NCBI GenBank assembly: GCA_947475685.1
Contig: CANJNC010000024.1
Coordinates: forward strand, 1 to 44,530
Source: Comamonadaceae bacterium
GTDB lineage: Bacteria > Pseudomonadota > Gammaproteobacteria > Burkholderiales > Burkholderiaceae_C
Reading direction: 5' to 3'
DNA: 44,530 bases
The notes below the pieces were generated by a model. That model did no database searches, was not told where the DNA came from, and was given only the letters and a program-made list of their open reading frames with translations. A program made the position numbers and the translations under genes. This document shows positions 15,557-24,043 of the stretch, piece after piece; positions within the stretch are counted from its first letter, which is position 1; each line of letters begins with the position of its first letter.

Positions 15557-16240
15557 ATGAAACAACTGAATTTACAAGCCATCATGATTGATCTTGACGG
15601 CACCATGGTCGACACCATTGGCGACTTTGAAGTGGCACTGAACCGAGCCCTTGCAGACTTGTACGTACCCACGGCCAACCGCGCCCTCATTGAACGCAGC
15701 ATTGGCAAAGGTTCAGAACACCTCATTCGTACGGTGCTAAAACACCAACTGACTTTGCCAGAAGTGACTGCAAGTAGACGCGATGTTGAGGAGTTGTTCA
15801 CGCCAGTGTGGGAGCGCTATGAGCATCATTACCTCAGTATCAATGGCGAGTTTTCAAAAGTCTTTCCTGGTGTGATGGAGGGCTTAGAACAAATCAAAGC
15901 CATGGGTTTGCCGCTGGCTTGCCTCACCAACAAACCTGTAGCGTTTGCAACGCCACTTCTCAAAGACAAAGGGCTTTCAACATACTTTGAGCAAGTTTTT
16001 GGTGGTGACAGTTTTGAACGAAAAAAACCAGACCCTCTGCCTCTTCATAAAACTTGCGAAGCTTTAAAAAGCAGTCCGGCTCGCACCTTAATGGTGGGTG
16101 ATTCCAGCAACGACGCACAAGCGGCTGATGCGGCAGGCTGCCCTGTAGTTTTAATGACCTATGGTTATAACCATGGTGAACCCATTCAAAACACCCCGGC
16201 CTTGGCTTGGTTAGATTCTTTGGATCAACTGTGGGATTAA
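15557..16240 (+). CDS. gph: HAD-superfamily phosphatase, phosphoglycolate phosphatase (Gph)-like
   Basis: 227 residues from the ATG at 15557. Motif I is 'MIDLDGTMVDT' (nucleophile Asp12, acid/base Asp14). The cap is helical, motif II is 'CLTNKP', motif III Lys lies in 'FERKKPDPLPLHKTCEAL', and motif IV is 'LMVGDSSNDAQAADAAGCPV'. 'YGYNHGEPI' near the end is typical of Gph, which dephosphorylates 2-phosphoglycolate. A TTG-started extension to 15518 overlaps the ATPase gene and adds nothing conserved, so I start at the ATG. Only 28 bases separate it from the ATPase stop. Placement in the importer operon suggests it processes the imported compound, or a phosphate ester formed from it; this is inference. 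Confidence 0.9.
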   Translation: MKQLNLQAIMIDLDGTMVDTIGDFEVALNRALADLYVPTANRALIERSIGKGSEHLIRTVLKHQLTLPEVTASRRDVEELFTPVWERYEHHYLSINGEFSKVFPGVMEGLEQIKAMGLPLACLTNKPVAFATPLLKDKGLSTYFEQVFGGDSFERKKPDPLPLHKTCEALKSSPARTLMVGDSSNDAQAADAAGCPVVLMTYGYNHGEPIQNTPALAWLDSLDQLWD

Positions 16241-16492
16241 TCCAGGGTTGCTTGGTCCATACCGGTCACATATAAACTTTGTATTGAAGCGGAAAATCTT
16301 TTGGATTTTTGATTGGCCTCACTGATTAATCAATGTCGAGTATTGGCCCATACAAGAGGTTGGGTGTAGGTCACTCAATTTACGCATTTTAAAAACCCCT
16401 TCACCAATCAGCTCTATGTTCCCAATTAATTCCCATTGGGCTGTATCAAGTTGTTTTAACAAGCGAAAGCTTGGATCCGTATTGGCATGCTG

Positions 16493-17485
16493 TCATTCCA
16501 TCGGAATTCGTCGTGTAGCAACGATGGTCTTAAAGCGTGCGATCTCTCGGTCACTGCGGTTGCGAAATTCCTCGGGTGAACTGCCATGAGGTATGGCACC
16601 CAAGTCATGGATGCGCGCAGCAACATCCGGCATGGCAATCACTTCCTGCATACCGCGATGTATCCGATCGACGATTCTGCGCTGCATGTTGCGAGGGCCG
16701 AGTACGCCAATCCATGACTCGTACTCCAGCTGCGGCAAGGCGCTGGCTATTGGCGGCACGCCTGCTAGGGCAGGCAGAGGATCGCGCGAGGTGATGGCAA
16801 GGGCACGCACTTTGCCACCGGTAACCTGCGATAGACCGAAGGTCATGGTGTCGATCATGACATCGACGCGACCCGCAATGACGTCAATCAGCGCAGCCGG
16901 ACTCCCTTTATAGGGCACGTGCACCATCTCTGCGCCAGTAAGTGAATTGATCCATTCACCAACTAAATGATGGGCAGAGCCGGGACCAACGGAATAGAAC
17001 GTGAGTTTGCCGGGATTGGCTTTGCCGTACGCGATCAGATCCTCTAGGCGCTTGAACGGTGAGTCGGGTCGGACTCCGACCAACATGCCATAGGTCATGA
17101 AGGTGGACACAAAAGTGAAGTCGTTCAGGGTGTCGTAGGGCAGGCTCTTTTTCACTGCGGCGGCAAGCGAGTGCCAACTGGCGGTGATCAGCAGCGTATG
17201 GCCGTCGGGCTCAGCACGGACCACTTCCAGTGCGGCGACTGCACCCGATCCGCCAGGCTTGTTCTCGATAATGATGGGCTGGCCAAGGCGCTCCGACAGC
17301 TTGCTTGCGAGCAGTCGTCCGCTGATATCGGCACTAGATGCCGGTGGGCCACCGATCAACATCCTAAGGGGGCGTGTCGGGTACTCTGTTTGCGCCTGCG
17401 TGGGTGCTGCACAGAGCAGTCCTAGCAGACCAAGCAGGCCTAAGATTTTCTGGCTGGAGCTTATCGCCAGAGTGATGGTCTTCAT
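16493..17485 (-). CDS. Bug/TctC-family periplasmic solute receptor (orphan)
   Basis: A complete 330-residue Bug protein. It has a long signal peptide with a repeated 'GLLGLLGLL' core ending near 'PTQAQT', then 'YPTRPLRMLIGGPPASSADISGR', 'IIIENKPGGSGAVAALEVVRAEPDGH', 'LTFYSVGPGSAHHLVGEWI', 'VHVPYKGSPAALIDVIAGRVDVMIDT' and 'ESWIGVLGP'. The first loop reads GGPPASSAD rather than the usual PPGG, so ligand contacts may differ. AAGGAT precedes the ATG. Its GC content is visibly higher than the AT-rich DNA on both sides and no enzyme gene accompanies it, which suggests separate acquisition. Confidence 0.93.
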   Translation of the reverse strand: MKTITLAISSSQKILGLLGLLGLLCAAPTQAQTEYPTRPLRMLIGGPPASSADISGRLLASKLSERLGQPIIIENKPGGSGAVAALEVVRAEPDGHTLLITASWHSLAAAVKKSLPYDTLNDFTFVSTFMTYGMLVGVRPDSPFKRLEDLIAYGKANPGKLTFYSVGPGSAHHLVGEWINSLTGAEMVHVPYKGSPAALIDVIAGRVDVMIDTMTFGLSQVTGGKVRALAITSRDPLPALAGVPPIASALPQLEYESWIGVLGPRNMQRRIVDRIHRGMQEVIAMPDVAARIHDLGAIPHGSSPEEFRNRSDREIARFKTIVATRRIPME

Positions 17486-17683
17486 GTCGTATCCTTTATC
17501 TCGAGTGCCAACAATTGCAAATAAGGCAAATCTGGGTTTACATAATGCAATTAAACTTTTTACCAGTGCTAATAAAATTTATTATCGAAGTGACTATGGA
17601 TTGAAAGGAATAGCAAAAACCCGAACATTGCATTAATTGATATTCTTTAAATGATCATTCAGCAGAGATTGACAAACAAGACT

Positions 17684-17697
17684 ACGCCCAACGGCGT
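17684..17697 (-). terminator. Possible terminator downstream of the GNAT gene
   Basis: A short hairpin ACGCC/GGCGT with a four-base loop lies just past the GNAT stop codon (minus strand) and is followed by a mixed T-rich stretch rather than a clean T-run. Weak call. Confidence 0.3.
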
Positions 17698-17705
17698 GGC
17701 AATAT

Positions 17706-18245
17706 TTAATCTATATAGTAGAAACAGTGATCGACAAAAACTTCATTTACAAGCCTGGGCGCTATATGGGATAACTTTGCGCCAATTTTCTCCATGGCCT
17801 TTCGAGATCGAACGTTGTTGATTCCCACATGGAACCAAACGCGCTTTGCCCATTTCAATGCATGCTTGAGCATTAAGTCTTTCATTTCCCCGTTGACTCT
17901 TCCACCCCAATAGGATCGAGCTAAAAAGGTAAGACCAATCGCAATCTCTCGATTGTTCGCATCAAGGTCGTAATATCTAGACGATCCAATGATTGAACTT
18001 GTCCCTCGCTCAACTGCGACTAGGGTAGATTTGGACAAGATCCCAGATTGGAAAATTTGCGAATCAAAGACCTTGCGTTGATATCGCAAGGGGCTAGGAT
18101 GCTGTTGCCAAATCAACGGATCACTAGCAACCTGATATAGCCATTCAGCATCATCGGCTTGAAGGGGGCGCAGCAAAATTGAGTTGCCTATTAAATGCGG
18201 TTGTAGATCGAATTCGCAATCGTTCATGCTGCGTAAAGAAGCCAA
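17706..18245 (-). CDS. GNAT-family N-acetyltransferase (RimJ/RimL-like)
   Basis: Up to 179 residues; an in-frame ATG at 18227 ('MNDCEFDLQPHLIGNSILLRPLQADDAEWLYQVASDP') is an equally plausible start. The fold landmarks are 'LVAVERGTSSIIGSSRYYDLD', 'REIAIGLTFLARSYWGGRVNGEMKDLMLKHAL' (the acetyl-CoA-binding region, lacking a perfect R/QxxGxG/A) and 'VGINNVRSRKAMEKIGAKL', the conserved 'N.rS.ra..kiGa' of the RimJ/RimL branch. Such enzymes acetylate N-termini or small amines. It is monocistronic and the substrate is unknown. Confidence 0.88.
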   Translation of the reverse strand: MASLRSMNDCEFDLQPHLIGNSILLRPLQADDAEWLYQVASDPLIWQQHPSPLRYQRKVFDSQIFQSGILSKSTLVAVERGTSSIIGSSRYYDLDANNREIAIGLTFLARSYWGGRVNGEMKDLMLKHALKWAKRVWFHVGINNVRSRKAMEKIGAKLSHIAPRLVNEVFVDHCFYYID

Positions 18246-18399
18246 TAGGCGTGAATTAAAGGGGGGTTTAGGTGACGTTTTACTTTTCTCATTAGAGACA
18301 TCAAGTTCAAAGAGAACAAAATAACCTCAAACAACTCATCAATCGACCCCTCGAGATTGCGATTGAAGCGGGGATGAGGGATCGCTTGGCGCATGTTGT

Positions 18400-19080
18400 T
18401 TACGGATGCCGCCTAACGAAAGCCGCCACCATCGAAACAGCGTCATTGCGCAGAGTATCCAAGTGCTGGTGCATTTTCAAGGAAGCGACGCTCTCATCCA
18501 TTGCGCGAATTGCGCCAAGGACAGCTTCATGCTCTCGGATCGAAAGACTCATGAGTCCAGGGTGAAAGGTCACTTCGCGCCTGTAGGCTTCTACCCGGTT
18601 TTTCAGTTCAATTGTCAGGCTCTCTATATGTGGGTTATGGCTTGCCTTATAGATGCACTCATGAAACCTTGCATTTGCTGCATAAAAAGACTCTGCATCT
18701 TGCTCAGTTTCGGCTTGTAAGCAGGCCTCATGTGCCAGTGATAGATTTTGAAGATCTTGTGCAGTGTGGCGGCGAGCAGCGAGTGCAGCACACGCTGCCT
18801 CCAAATACCCCATGGTTTCAAACATCGCTGCAAGCCGCTCTAAGGTCAGTTGGACAACAAAGGCACCCTGTCTCGGGCGAAGTTCAACAAGCCCCTGTGC
18901 AGCCAGTTGATTGAGCGCGTCGCGCACGGGTGTGCGCGATGCATCAAATCGTACGCAAAGGGCTTCTTCCTTCAGTTGGGTGCCTGGAATCAGTTTGCCA
19001 CAAGCCATTTCCTGAGACAGGACTCGAATAATTTCAGCTGACCTCGGTTGGGACGCCAAGTTGGGGTGGTGTTTGGTCAT
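18400..19080 (-). CDS. GntR-family transcriptional regulator, FCD (FadR-type) subgroup
   Basis: 226 residues from the ATG at 19080; the open frame reaches 19164 only through a TTG start and an unconserved leader. The winged HTH is 'AEIIRVLSQEMACGKLIPGTQLKEEALCVRFDASRTPVRDALNQLAAQGLVELRPRQGAFV'. It is followed by the all-helical FCD effector domain, with 'ARFHECIYKASHNPHI' and 'IREHEAVLGAIRAMDESVASLKMHQHL', which carry the usual metal-binding His residues. FCD regulators mostly repress catabolic operons and are released by an organic acid. It is divergent from the seven-gene NitT/TauT operon with two GTATAC palindromes between, so it is almost certainly that operon's regulator. Confidence 0.93.
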   Translation of the reverse strand: MTKHHPNLASQPRSAEIIRVLSQEMACGKLIPGTQLKEEALCVRFDASRTPVRDALNQLAAQGLVELRPRQGAFVVQLTLERLAAMFETMGYLEAACAALAARRHTAQDLQNLSLAHEACLQAETEQDAESFYAANARFHECIYKASHNPHIESLTIELKNRVEAYRREVTFHPGLMSLSIREHEAVLGAIRAMDESVASLKMHQHLDTLRNDAVSMVAAFVRRHP

Positions 19081-19235
19081 GTGGGACAGAATTTTTGGGG
19101 CGTGCAAGTCAGGGCGGCTGCTTTGGATGTTTGCTTCGTACAATTTGAATTTTAAGACGAGCAAGTCATCGAAAACCCAGTTGCACCAAAGTTGCGCGTT
19201 CGAATAGGCTTGATTATTGCTGAAAATATATTTCT

Positions 19236-19265
19236 TTGTATACTTTTTTGAAATTATCGTATACT
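19236..19265 (+). promoter_or_regulatory. Twin GTATAC operator over the NitT/TauT operon promoter
   Basis: GTATAC occurs at 19238-19243 and 19259-19264, a 21-bp period or two helical turns, each followed by a TTT. TATACT (19260-19265) is a good -10 box, with a weak TTGTAT (19236-19241) 18 bases upstream, so the two palindromes would cover both promoter elements. GTATAC cores are common in FCD-type GntR operators. Regulation by the neighbouring GntR protein is inferred. Confidence 0.6.
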
Positions 19266-19308
19266 TTGATCAGACAGTAGGCTTTCTCAACACCAAATGG
19301 AGTTAGTA

Positions 19309-20400
19309 ATGGAACAACTTTCCCGTCGTCATCTCTTAAAGGCCGCCGCCGCTTGTGGCTCGATCGGCTCCTTGGGCTTGTCAGCACCAGCAATTGGTCA
19401 AGGGCTCACCAAAGTCACTTTTACCACTTCCTGGATTCCCGAGGGTCCTAACCTTTTTGCCTATGTGGCTCGCGACAAGGGCTTTTGGAAAAAGAACGGA
19501 TTGGATGTGAGCGTTGCACGCGGATCTGGTTCAGGAGCGGCAGCCCAAGCCATTGGAGCTGGTGCGTTCATGTTTGGAATGGGGGCGACGCCAACCGTCA
19601 TCATTCAAGCAGCTAAAGGTCTACCCATTACTTGCATTGGACAACTCAATTACGATGCATTGATGGGCATAGGTGTGCCTTCCAACTCACCCATTACAAA
19701 ACCCAAAGACCTTGAAGGCAAAAAGCTAGGTGCAAGCGTGAGCTCTGGGGAGTATCCGTTTTTGCCTCTTTATGCACAAAAGGCCGGGTTTGACTTCAGT
19801 AAGGTCCAACTTGTGCAACTTGACTCAAAGGTTCGTGACCGCTCCTTGACCGAGAAACTGGTAGATGCCGTAGCCGCTTTTGGATCAAGCACCATTCCTT
19901 CGCTGGCTTCAACTGGAAGCGATGTACGTTTCTTACTCTTTAAAGCGGTAGGAGTTGAGTTTTATGGCCAGTCCCTCATCACCCAGCCTTCCCGCATAAA
20001 AAACGAACCCGACGTTTGCGCGGCTTTCGTCAACGGCGCCATGGAGGCGATTCGCTTTATCATGACCGAGCCTGACGAGGCTCTAGATATTTTTCTAAAG
20101 GCCAACGACGAAGTGTCAATGACCGCTTCAGGTAAGGAATATGCGCGAATCGGTTTGGGGTTGACTAACCTCACCAATTTGGTGCCAGAGGTGCTCCAAA
20201 ACGGACTTGGATGGGCTGACCCCGTTAAGGTAAAAGCTCAATCAGAATTGATCCTACAGTATGCGGCAGGCCAAGGCGCCAAAATGCCCGATTTGGCCCA
20301 GCTATTTACCAACCAATTTGTTGGGAAAATAAAATTCTCGGAGGCAGAACTTGCCAAGGCGCGCAAGGGTGTGGAGCCCTTCCGAAAGTACGTTGCATGA
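19309..20400 (+). CDS. NitT/TauT-type ABC importer substrate-binding protein
   Basis: 363 residues from the ATG at 19309, which has GGAG six bases upstream; an ATG at 19297 is less well placed. The N-terminus 'LSRRHLLKAAAACGSIGSLGLSAPAIGQ' looks like a twin-arginine signal. The mature part follows the NMT1/THI5-like (SsuA/ThiY) pattern: 'VTFTTSWIPEGPNLFAYVARDKGFWKKNGLDVSVARGSGSGAAAQAIGAGAFMFGMG', then 'LEGKKLGASVSSGEYPFLPLYAQKAG'. Relatives bind nitrate, sulfonates, pyrimidines and similar compounds. It is the first gene of the operon and overlaps the ATPase gene by four bases. Confidence 0.92.
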   Translation: MEQLSRRHLLKAAAACGSIGSLGLSAPAIGQGLTKVTFTTSWIPEGPNLFAYVARDKGFWKKNGLDVSVARGSGSGAAAQAIGAGAFMFGMGATPTVIIQAAKGLPITCIGQLNYDALMGIGVPSNSPITKPKDLEGKKLGASVSSGEYPFLPLYAQKAGFDFSKVQLVQLDSKVRDRSLTEKLVDAVAAFGSSTIPSLASTGSDVRFLLFKAVGVEFYGQSLITQPSRIKNEPDVCAAFVNGAMEAIRFIMTEPDEALDIFLKANDEVSMTASGKEYARIGLGLTNLTNLVPEVLQNGLGWADPVKVKAQSELILQYAAGQGAKMPDLAQLFTNQFVGKIKFSEAELAKARKGVEPFRKYVA

Positions 20401-21218
20401 CCGTAGGTGGCGACTTTATTTCTGCTATTGAGGCCAGTAAGACTTACACAACCCGCAGCGGCCTGATTCACGCAGTACAGGGTGCAAATTTTTCTGCCAA
20501 GGAGGGGCAATTCATCTCTCTTCTCGGGCCAAGCGGCTGTGGCAAAAGCACACTGCTCATGATGCTTGCAGGCTTGGAGCCAGCAAGTTCAGGCAGACTT
20601 GTTTTGGCAGGTGAGCCCGTCCTTGGTCCACGGCGTGACACTGGGGTCATCTTTCAAGATGCCACCCTCTTGCCATGGAAGTCGGTGTTGGACAATGTGC
20701 TGTTTCCCGTTGATATTTTGAAGTTGGTGCGCAACGAATACTTGGATCGCGCGCGCGAACTTTTAGAGCGCGTGGGCCTTGGAGGCTTTGAGGACAAACG
20801 CCCTCACGAGTTATCGGGTGGCATGCGCCAAAGGGTAGCCATTTGTCGGGCGCTCATTCACGACCCAAAAGTTTTGCTCATGGATGAACCCTTCAGTGCA
20901 CTTGATGCCATCACACGTGACCAAATGAACGTGGTGCTTTCCGAGTTGCTCGAGCGCTACCGTAAAACGGTGATCTTTGTGACCCACAGCATTCGCGAGG
21001 CGGTGTACCTGTCGGATCGCGTGCTTGTCATGGGTGGCAGGCCATCATCGATGCTGCTTGACCTTGATATTCCATTTTCCCGACCAAGGCCTTTTGAAAT
21101 TGAAGAAACCCAAGAGTTCGGTAGTTATTGCAGGACTTTGCGTTTAACGATTGAGCGGGGTCATGCACACTCTGATCCCTCCCGCGCCAAAGTTTCATTT
21201 GCCCAGGGGGCGTCATGA
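20397..21218 (+). CDS. NitT/TauT-type ABC importer ATPase
   Basis: 273 residues. Walker A 'GPSGCGKST', Q-loop 'VIFQDATLLPWKSVLDNV', signature 'LSGGMRQRVAICRALIHDP', Walker B 'VLLMDEPFSALD' and H-loop 'VIFVTHSIREAVYLSDRV' are complete. The 'LLPW..V..NV' and 'I.EA..L.DRV' features place it with SsuB/TauB/ThiZ. It overlaps the flanking genes by ATGA on both sides, so binding protein, ATPase and permease are translated together. Confidence 0.96.
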   Translation: MTVGGDFISAIEASKTYTTRSGLIHAVQGANFSAKEGQFISLLGPSGCGKSTLLMMLAGLEPASSGRLVLAGEPVLGPRRDTGVIFQDATLLPWKSVLDNVLFPVDILKLVRNEYLDRARELLERVGLGGFEDKRPHELSGGMRQRVAICRALIHDPKVLLMDEPFSALDAITRDQMNVVLSELLERYRKTVIFVTHSIREAVYLSDRVLVMGGRPSSMLLDLDIPFSRPRPFEIEETQEFGSYCRTLRLTIERGHAHSDPSRAKVSFAQGAS

Positions 21219-22054
21219 GGCCCTCGATCGAGCAAGCACAAAGCATCGATACCAGTTCTTCTGGCGCAAAAAAGAAGGGTGTTTTGCTCACTTTGGTTTT
21301 GAGCAGTTCCACTGTCATTTTGCCACTCCTTTTGGCTTTGACCGTTCTTTTGATGTGGGAATACGGGGTGCAGTTGGCTGGCATTCCCGAGGTCATTCTT
21401 CCCGCGCCGAGCTCCATTTTTAAAGTCATGATTTCAAAAAATGAAATTTTGTTGCGCCACTCTGCGCCAACCATACTGGAGTCTGCTGGAGGGTTTGGGC
21501 TCGCCAGCATCCTAGGCATCGGCTTGGCTATTTTGCTAAGTTACTCTCGATTTGCAAGCGAAGCTCTTTATCCCAACCTGGTCTTCTTTCAGCTCATCCC
21601 AAAGATTGCGCTGGCACCACTGTTTATTATCTGGTTTGGTATCGGGTCTGAGTCACGTCTGGCATTTGCAGTTTTCATTAGCTTCTTCCCCATCGTTATT
21701 TCAACGATTGCTGGCTTTGCAAGCGTTGACACGAACATGGTTAGGTTGTGCCGTTCATTGACCGCCACCGAGTGGCAGATTTTCACGAGTGTCAAGTTTC
21801 CAGCTGCCTTACCCTATATCTTCAGTGGAATGAAAGTCGCCATGACGATGGCCATCATTGGGGTCATCATTGGCGAATTTATCACCGCTCAGCAGGGATT
21901 GGGCTACCTCATCGTTTTTGCAACTGCTCGTGCTGACACCGTGGTTGGAATGGCGGCAATCACCACGTTGTGCGCAGGCGGACTATTGCTGTACGGCCTT
22001 GTAGCAGCCGCTGAAGCGATTGCGAACCGATATTACGGAGTTCCACGCGGCTAG
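21215..22054 (+). CDS. NitT/TauT-type ABC importer permease
   Basis: 279 residues with about six membrane helices. The N-terminal cytoplasmic segment is followed by 'LPLLLALTVLLMWEYGVQLAGIPEVILPAPSSIFKVM', where 'P...LPAPS.I' is the hallmark of SsuC/TauC-type permeases. The EAA loop is '..MVRLCRSLTATEWQIFTSVKFPAALPYIFSGMKVAMTMAIIGVIIGEF'. It is translationally coupled to the ATPase gene. A catabolic SDR gene follows 41 bases later on the same strand. Confidence 0.95.
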   Translation: MRPSIEQAQSIDTSSSGAKKKGVLLTLVLSSSTVILPLLLALTVLLMWEYGVQLAGIPEVILPAPSSIFKVMISKNEILLRHSAPTILESAGGFGLASILGIGLAILLSYSRFASEALYPNLVFFQLIPKIALAPLFIIWFGIGSESRLAFAVFISFFPIVISTIAGFASVDTNMVRLCRSLTATEWQIFTSVKFPAALPYIFSGMKVAMTMAIIGVIIGEFITAQQGLGYLIVFATARADTVVGMAAITTLCAGGLLLYGLVAAAEAIANRYYGVPRG

Positions 22055-22095
22055 TGCCGCGTATTTATTTACCTCAGCCTTCAAGGACCCACTCA

Positions 22096-22890
22096 ATGGA
22101 TCTTCAACTCAAAGGGAAAACAGCGCTCATCACGGGTGCTTCCAAAGGAATAGGGCATGCTGCCGCCCTTGCGTTTGCTCGAGAGGGCTGCCATCTTCAC
22201 CTAGCTGCTCGCTCAGGGGACGCATTGGAGGCCCTCAAGCAAGAAATCATCACAAAGTACGGCGTCCAAGTTTACGTTCACGTCATGGACCTCAGTGTGA
22301 CAGATAACCTTGTCAATTTGGCGCACAAGGCGACTGGCTGCGACATCCTAATAAACAATGCAGGCGAGGTCCCCTCCGGTCCTATTGAATCGCTGAGCGA
22401 GGCCGATTGGAGGCGAGGTTACGACCTCAAGTTGTTTGGCTATATCGGCTTGACCCGCGAAGTCTATGCGCAGATGAAAGCGCGTGGCGCTGGCGTGATC
22501 ATCAACGACATCGGTAACTCCGGAGAGAACTGGGATGCCAATTACATTGCAGGCAGCACAGGCAATGCCGCTTTGATGGCTTTTACCAAGGCCTTAGGTG
22601 GACAAAGCCTGGACTTTGGTGTGCGCGTAGTTGGCGTCAATCCTGGGCCCGTCGAAACAGAGCGCATGATAAAAATCAACAAGCGCCGCGCAATCGACAT
22701 GTATGGCGATGAGTCACGCTATGAAGAGCTGCGTGCCATGTACCCCGGGGGTCGACCGGCCACTGCAGATGAAATCGCCGATCTCATGCTCTTCTTGGCC
22801 TCACCGCGTGCGGCCTACATCACCGGCACCGTGGTCACCATTGACGGCGGCATCTCAGCACGCGGATCAATCATTAAGTCAAGGACCTAA
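22096..22890 (+). CDS. SDR-fold oxidoreductase lacking the canonical YxxxK pair
   Basis: 264 residues from the ATG at 22096 (AAGGA upstream); a longer frame to 22054 is unlikely. The cofactor motif 'KTALITGASKGIGHAAALAFAREG' and 'DILINNAGEVPSGPI' are ordinary classical SDR. The catalytic segment is not: where YxxxK is expected, the protein reads 'DANYIAGSTGNAALMAFTKALGG', so Asn replaces the catalytic Lys and Gly stands at the Tyr position. The SDR at 37289 has the same S-T-x-N-A-A-L signature, so this is a subfamily trait, not an error. The C-terminus 'ITGTVVTIDGGIS' is normal. It may use different chemistry or a different base. The operon implies a role in catabolism of the imported compound. 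Confidence 0.9.
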   Translation: MDLQLKGKTALITGASKGIGHAAALAFAREGCHLHLAARSGDALEALKQEIITKYGVQVYVHVMDLSVTDNLVNLAHKATGCDILINNAGEVPSGPIESLSEADWRRGYDLKLFGYIGLTREVYAQMKARGAGVIINDIGNSGENWDANYIAGSTGNAALMAFTKALGGQSLDFGVRVVGVNPGPVETERMIKINKRRAIDMYGDESRYEELRAMYPGGRPATADEIADLMLFLASPRAAYITGTVVTIDGGISARGSIIKSRT

Positions 22891-22895
22891 AACCC

Positions 22896-24035
22896 ATGCG
22901 TAATTTTGAAGCCCGTAACCAGCATTTTGATGCGCTCGTTAACGAGCCTGACTTGATGTGGTTGGGTCAAAACACCAATCACTTCAAACCACACCCTAGT
23001 GTAGTTAAAGCCATGCTGGACTCCATCAATGCAGAGGAGTTTCATGCCTATGCACCTCCGGCAGGGCTTGAGGAGCTAAGAAGTCTGATCCTACAAGACC
23101 TCGGGCTGAAAGCGGAAAATGCCTCTGTACTTGTGACGGATGGTGCGGTTGAGGCGCTTTATACAACCTGCCGCGACCTGTGTGAACCCGGTGTGAATTT
23201 CGTCACAACAGACCCGGGATGGAAATGGCCAATGGCGTTTGCAAAGGCAAGCGGCGCGACCACCATAGAAATTCCCATTTACAAGCCCGAGAATGGCTAC
23301 AAGCTGACAGTGGCCCAGTTGGAATCGGCAGTTAATGAAAAGACCCGCATCATCTATTTGGTTGACCCCAACAACCCGCTAGGCACTTGCCATACAGAGC
23401 AAGAAATCAAGGCCTTCACGGAGATTGCACGCCGGCATAAAGCCTACTTCTTGCATGACTGTACCTACCGTCATTTTGCCGATGGTCATTCACTGGCCGC
23501 ACAGTTTTATCCGGAACGCACCATCACCATTTACAGTTTTTCAAAGTGGCTTGGGCTGGCAGGCATGCGCATCGGTGCTCTGGTTGCGCACCCCGACGTC
23601 GTTGAGCGACTGGCTGGTGCACCACCCAACAATTTAGGTTCCAATATCGTGTCTCAACGCGCTGCCATTGCGGGTTTGAAGATACGCGATGAGTGGTTTC
23701 CCGAGATCAACCGGCGCCAAAGAAGAAATCAGGCAGAGATCGTTCGAGCTGCTTTGCAGGTGCCTGGTTTGAAAGTCGTGAACTATCCTTCACAGGCAAA
23801 TCTGATTGTGATGGAGTGCATTGAGGCTGGTATCACACCCGAGGCCTTGTGCCAGGCCTACCGTCAGGAGGGAATCATGATCCGACAGGGGAGCTACCAC
23901 ACGACAGCCTTTGGTCATCGGTTTGTGAAAGTGAGCACGACGGTGCCAGAGGAATGGGCCGATGCTTTTTGTCGTTTGCTACCTGCTATGGTTGAGAAGG
24001 CGCGCGTTTTAAAGCAAGTTACAAACCTTTATTAA
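22896..24035 (+). CDS. PLP-dependent class I/II aminotransferase
   Basis: 379 residues, fold-type I. 'AYAPPAGLEELRSLILQDLGL', 'VTDGAVEALYT', the cofactor-contacting 'LVDPNNPLGTCHTEQEI' and the Schiff-base segment 'YSFSKWLGLAGMRIGALVA' (Lys217) are all present, and the C-terminal Arg region 'FVKVSTTVPEEWADAFCRLL' binds the substrate carboxylate. It resembles histidinol-phosphate/aspartate aminotransferase-like enzymes of catabolic clusters. It begins five bases after the SDR stop, in a tight operon with an importer, two hydrolases and an SDR. It probably removes an amino group exposed by the amidase; the order of steps is inference. Confidence 0.92.
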   Translation: MRNFEARNQHFDALVNEPDLMWLGQNTNHFKPHPSVVKAMLDSINAEEFHAYAPPAGLEELRSLILQDLGLKAENASVLVTDGAVEALYTTCRDLCEPGVNFVTTDPGWKWPMAFAKASGATTIEIPIYKPENGYKLTVAQLESAVNEKTRIIYLVDPNNPLGTCHTEQEIKAFTEIARRHKAYFLHDCTYRHFADGHSLAAQFYPERTITIYSFSKWLGLAGMRIGALVAHPDVVERLAGAPPNNLGSNIVSQRAAIAGLKIRDEWFPEINRRQRRNQAEIVRAALQVPGLKVVNYPSQANLIVMECIEAGITPEALCQAYRQEGIMIRQGSYHTTAFGHRFVKVSTTVPEEWADAFCRLLPAMVEKARVLKQVTNLY

Positions 24036-24043
24036 GGATTGAT

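Noticed and set aside
17520..17636. Possible coding remnant ('NKANLGLHNAIKLFTSANK...') upstream of the orphan Bug gene
   Set aside because: A short AT-rich open stretch; I could not match it to any family or define its ends.
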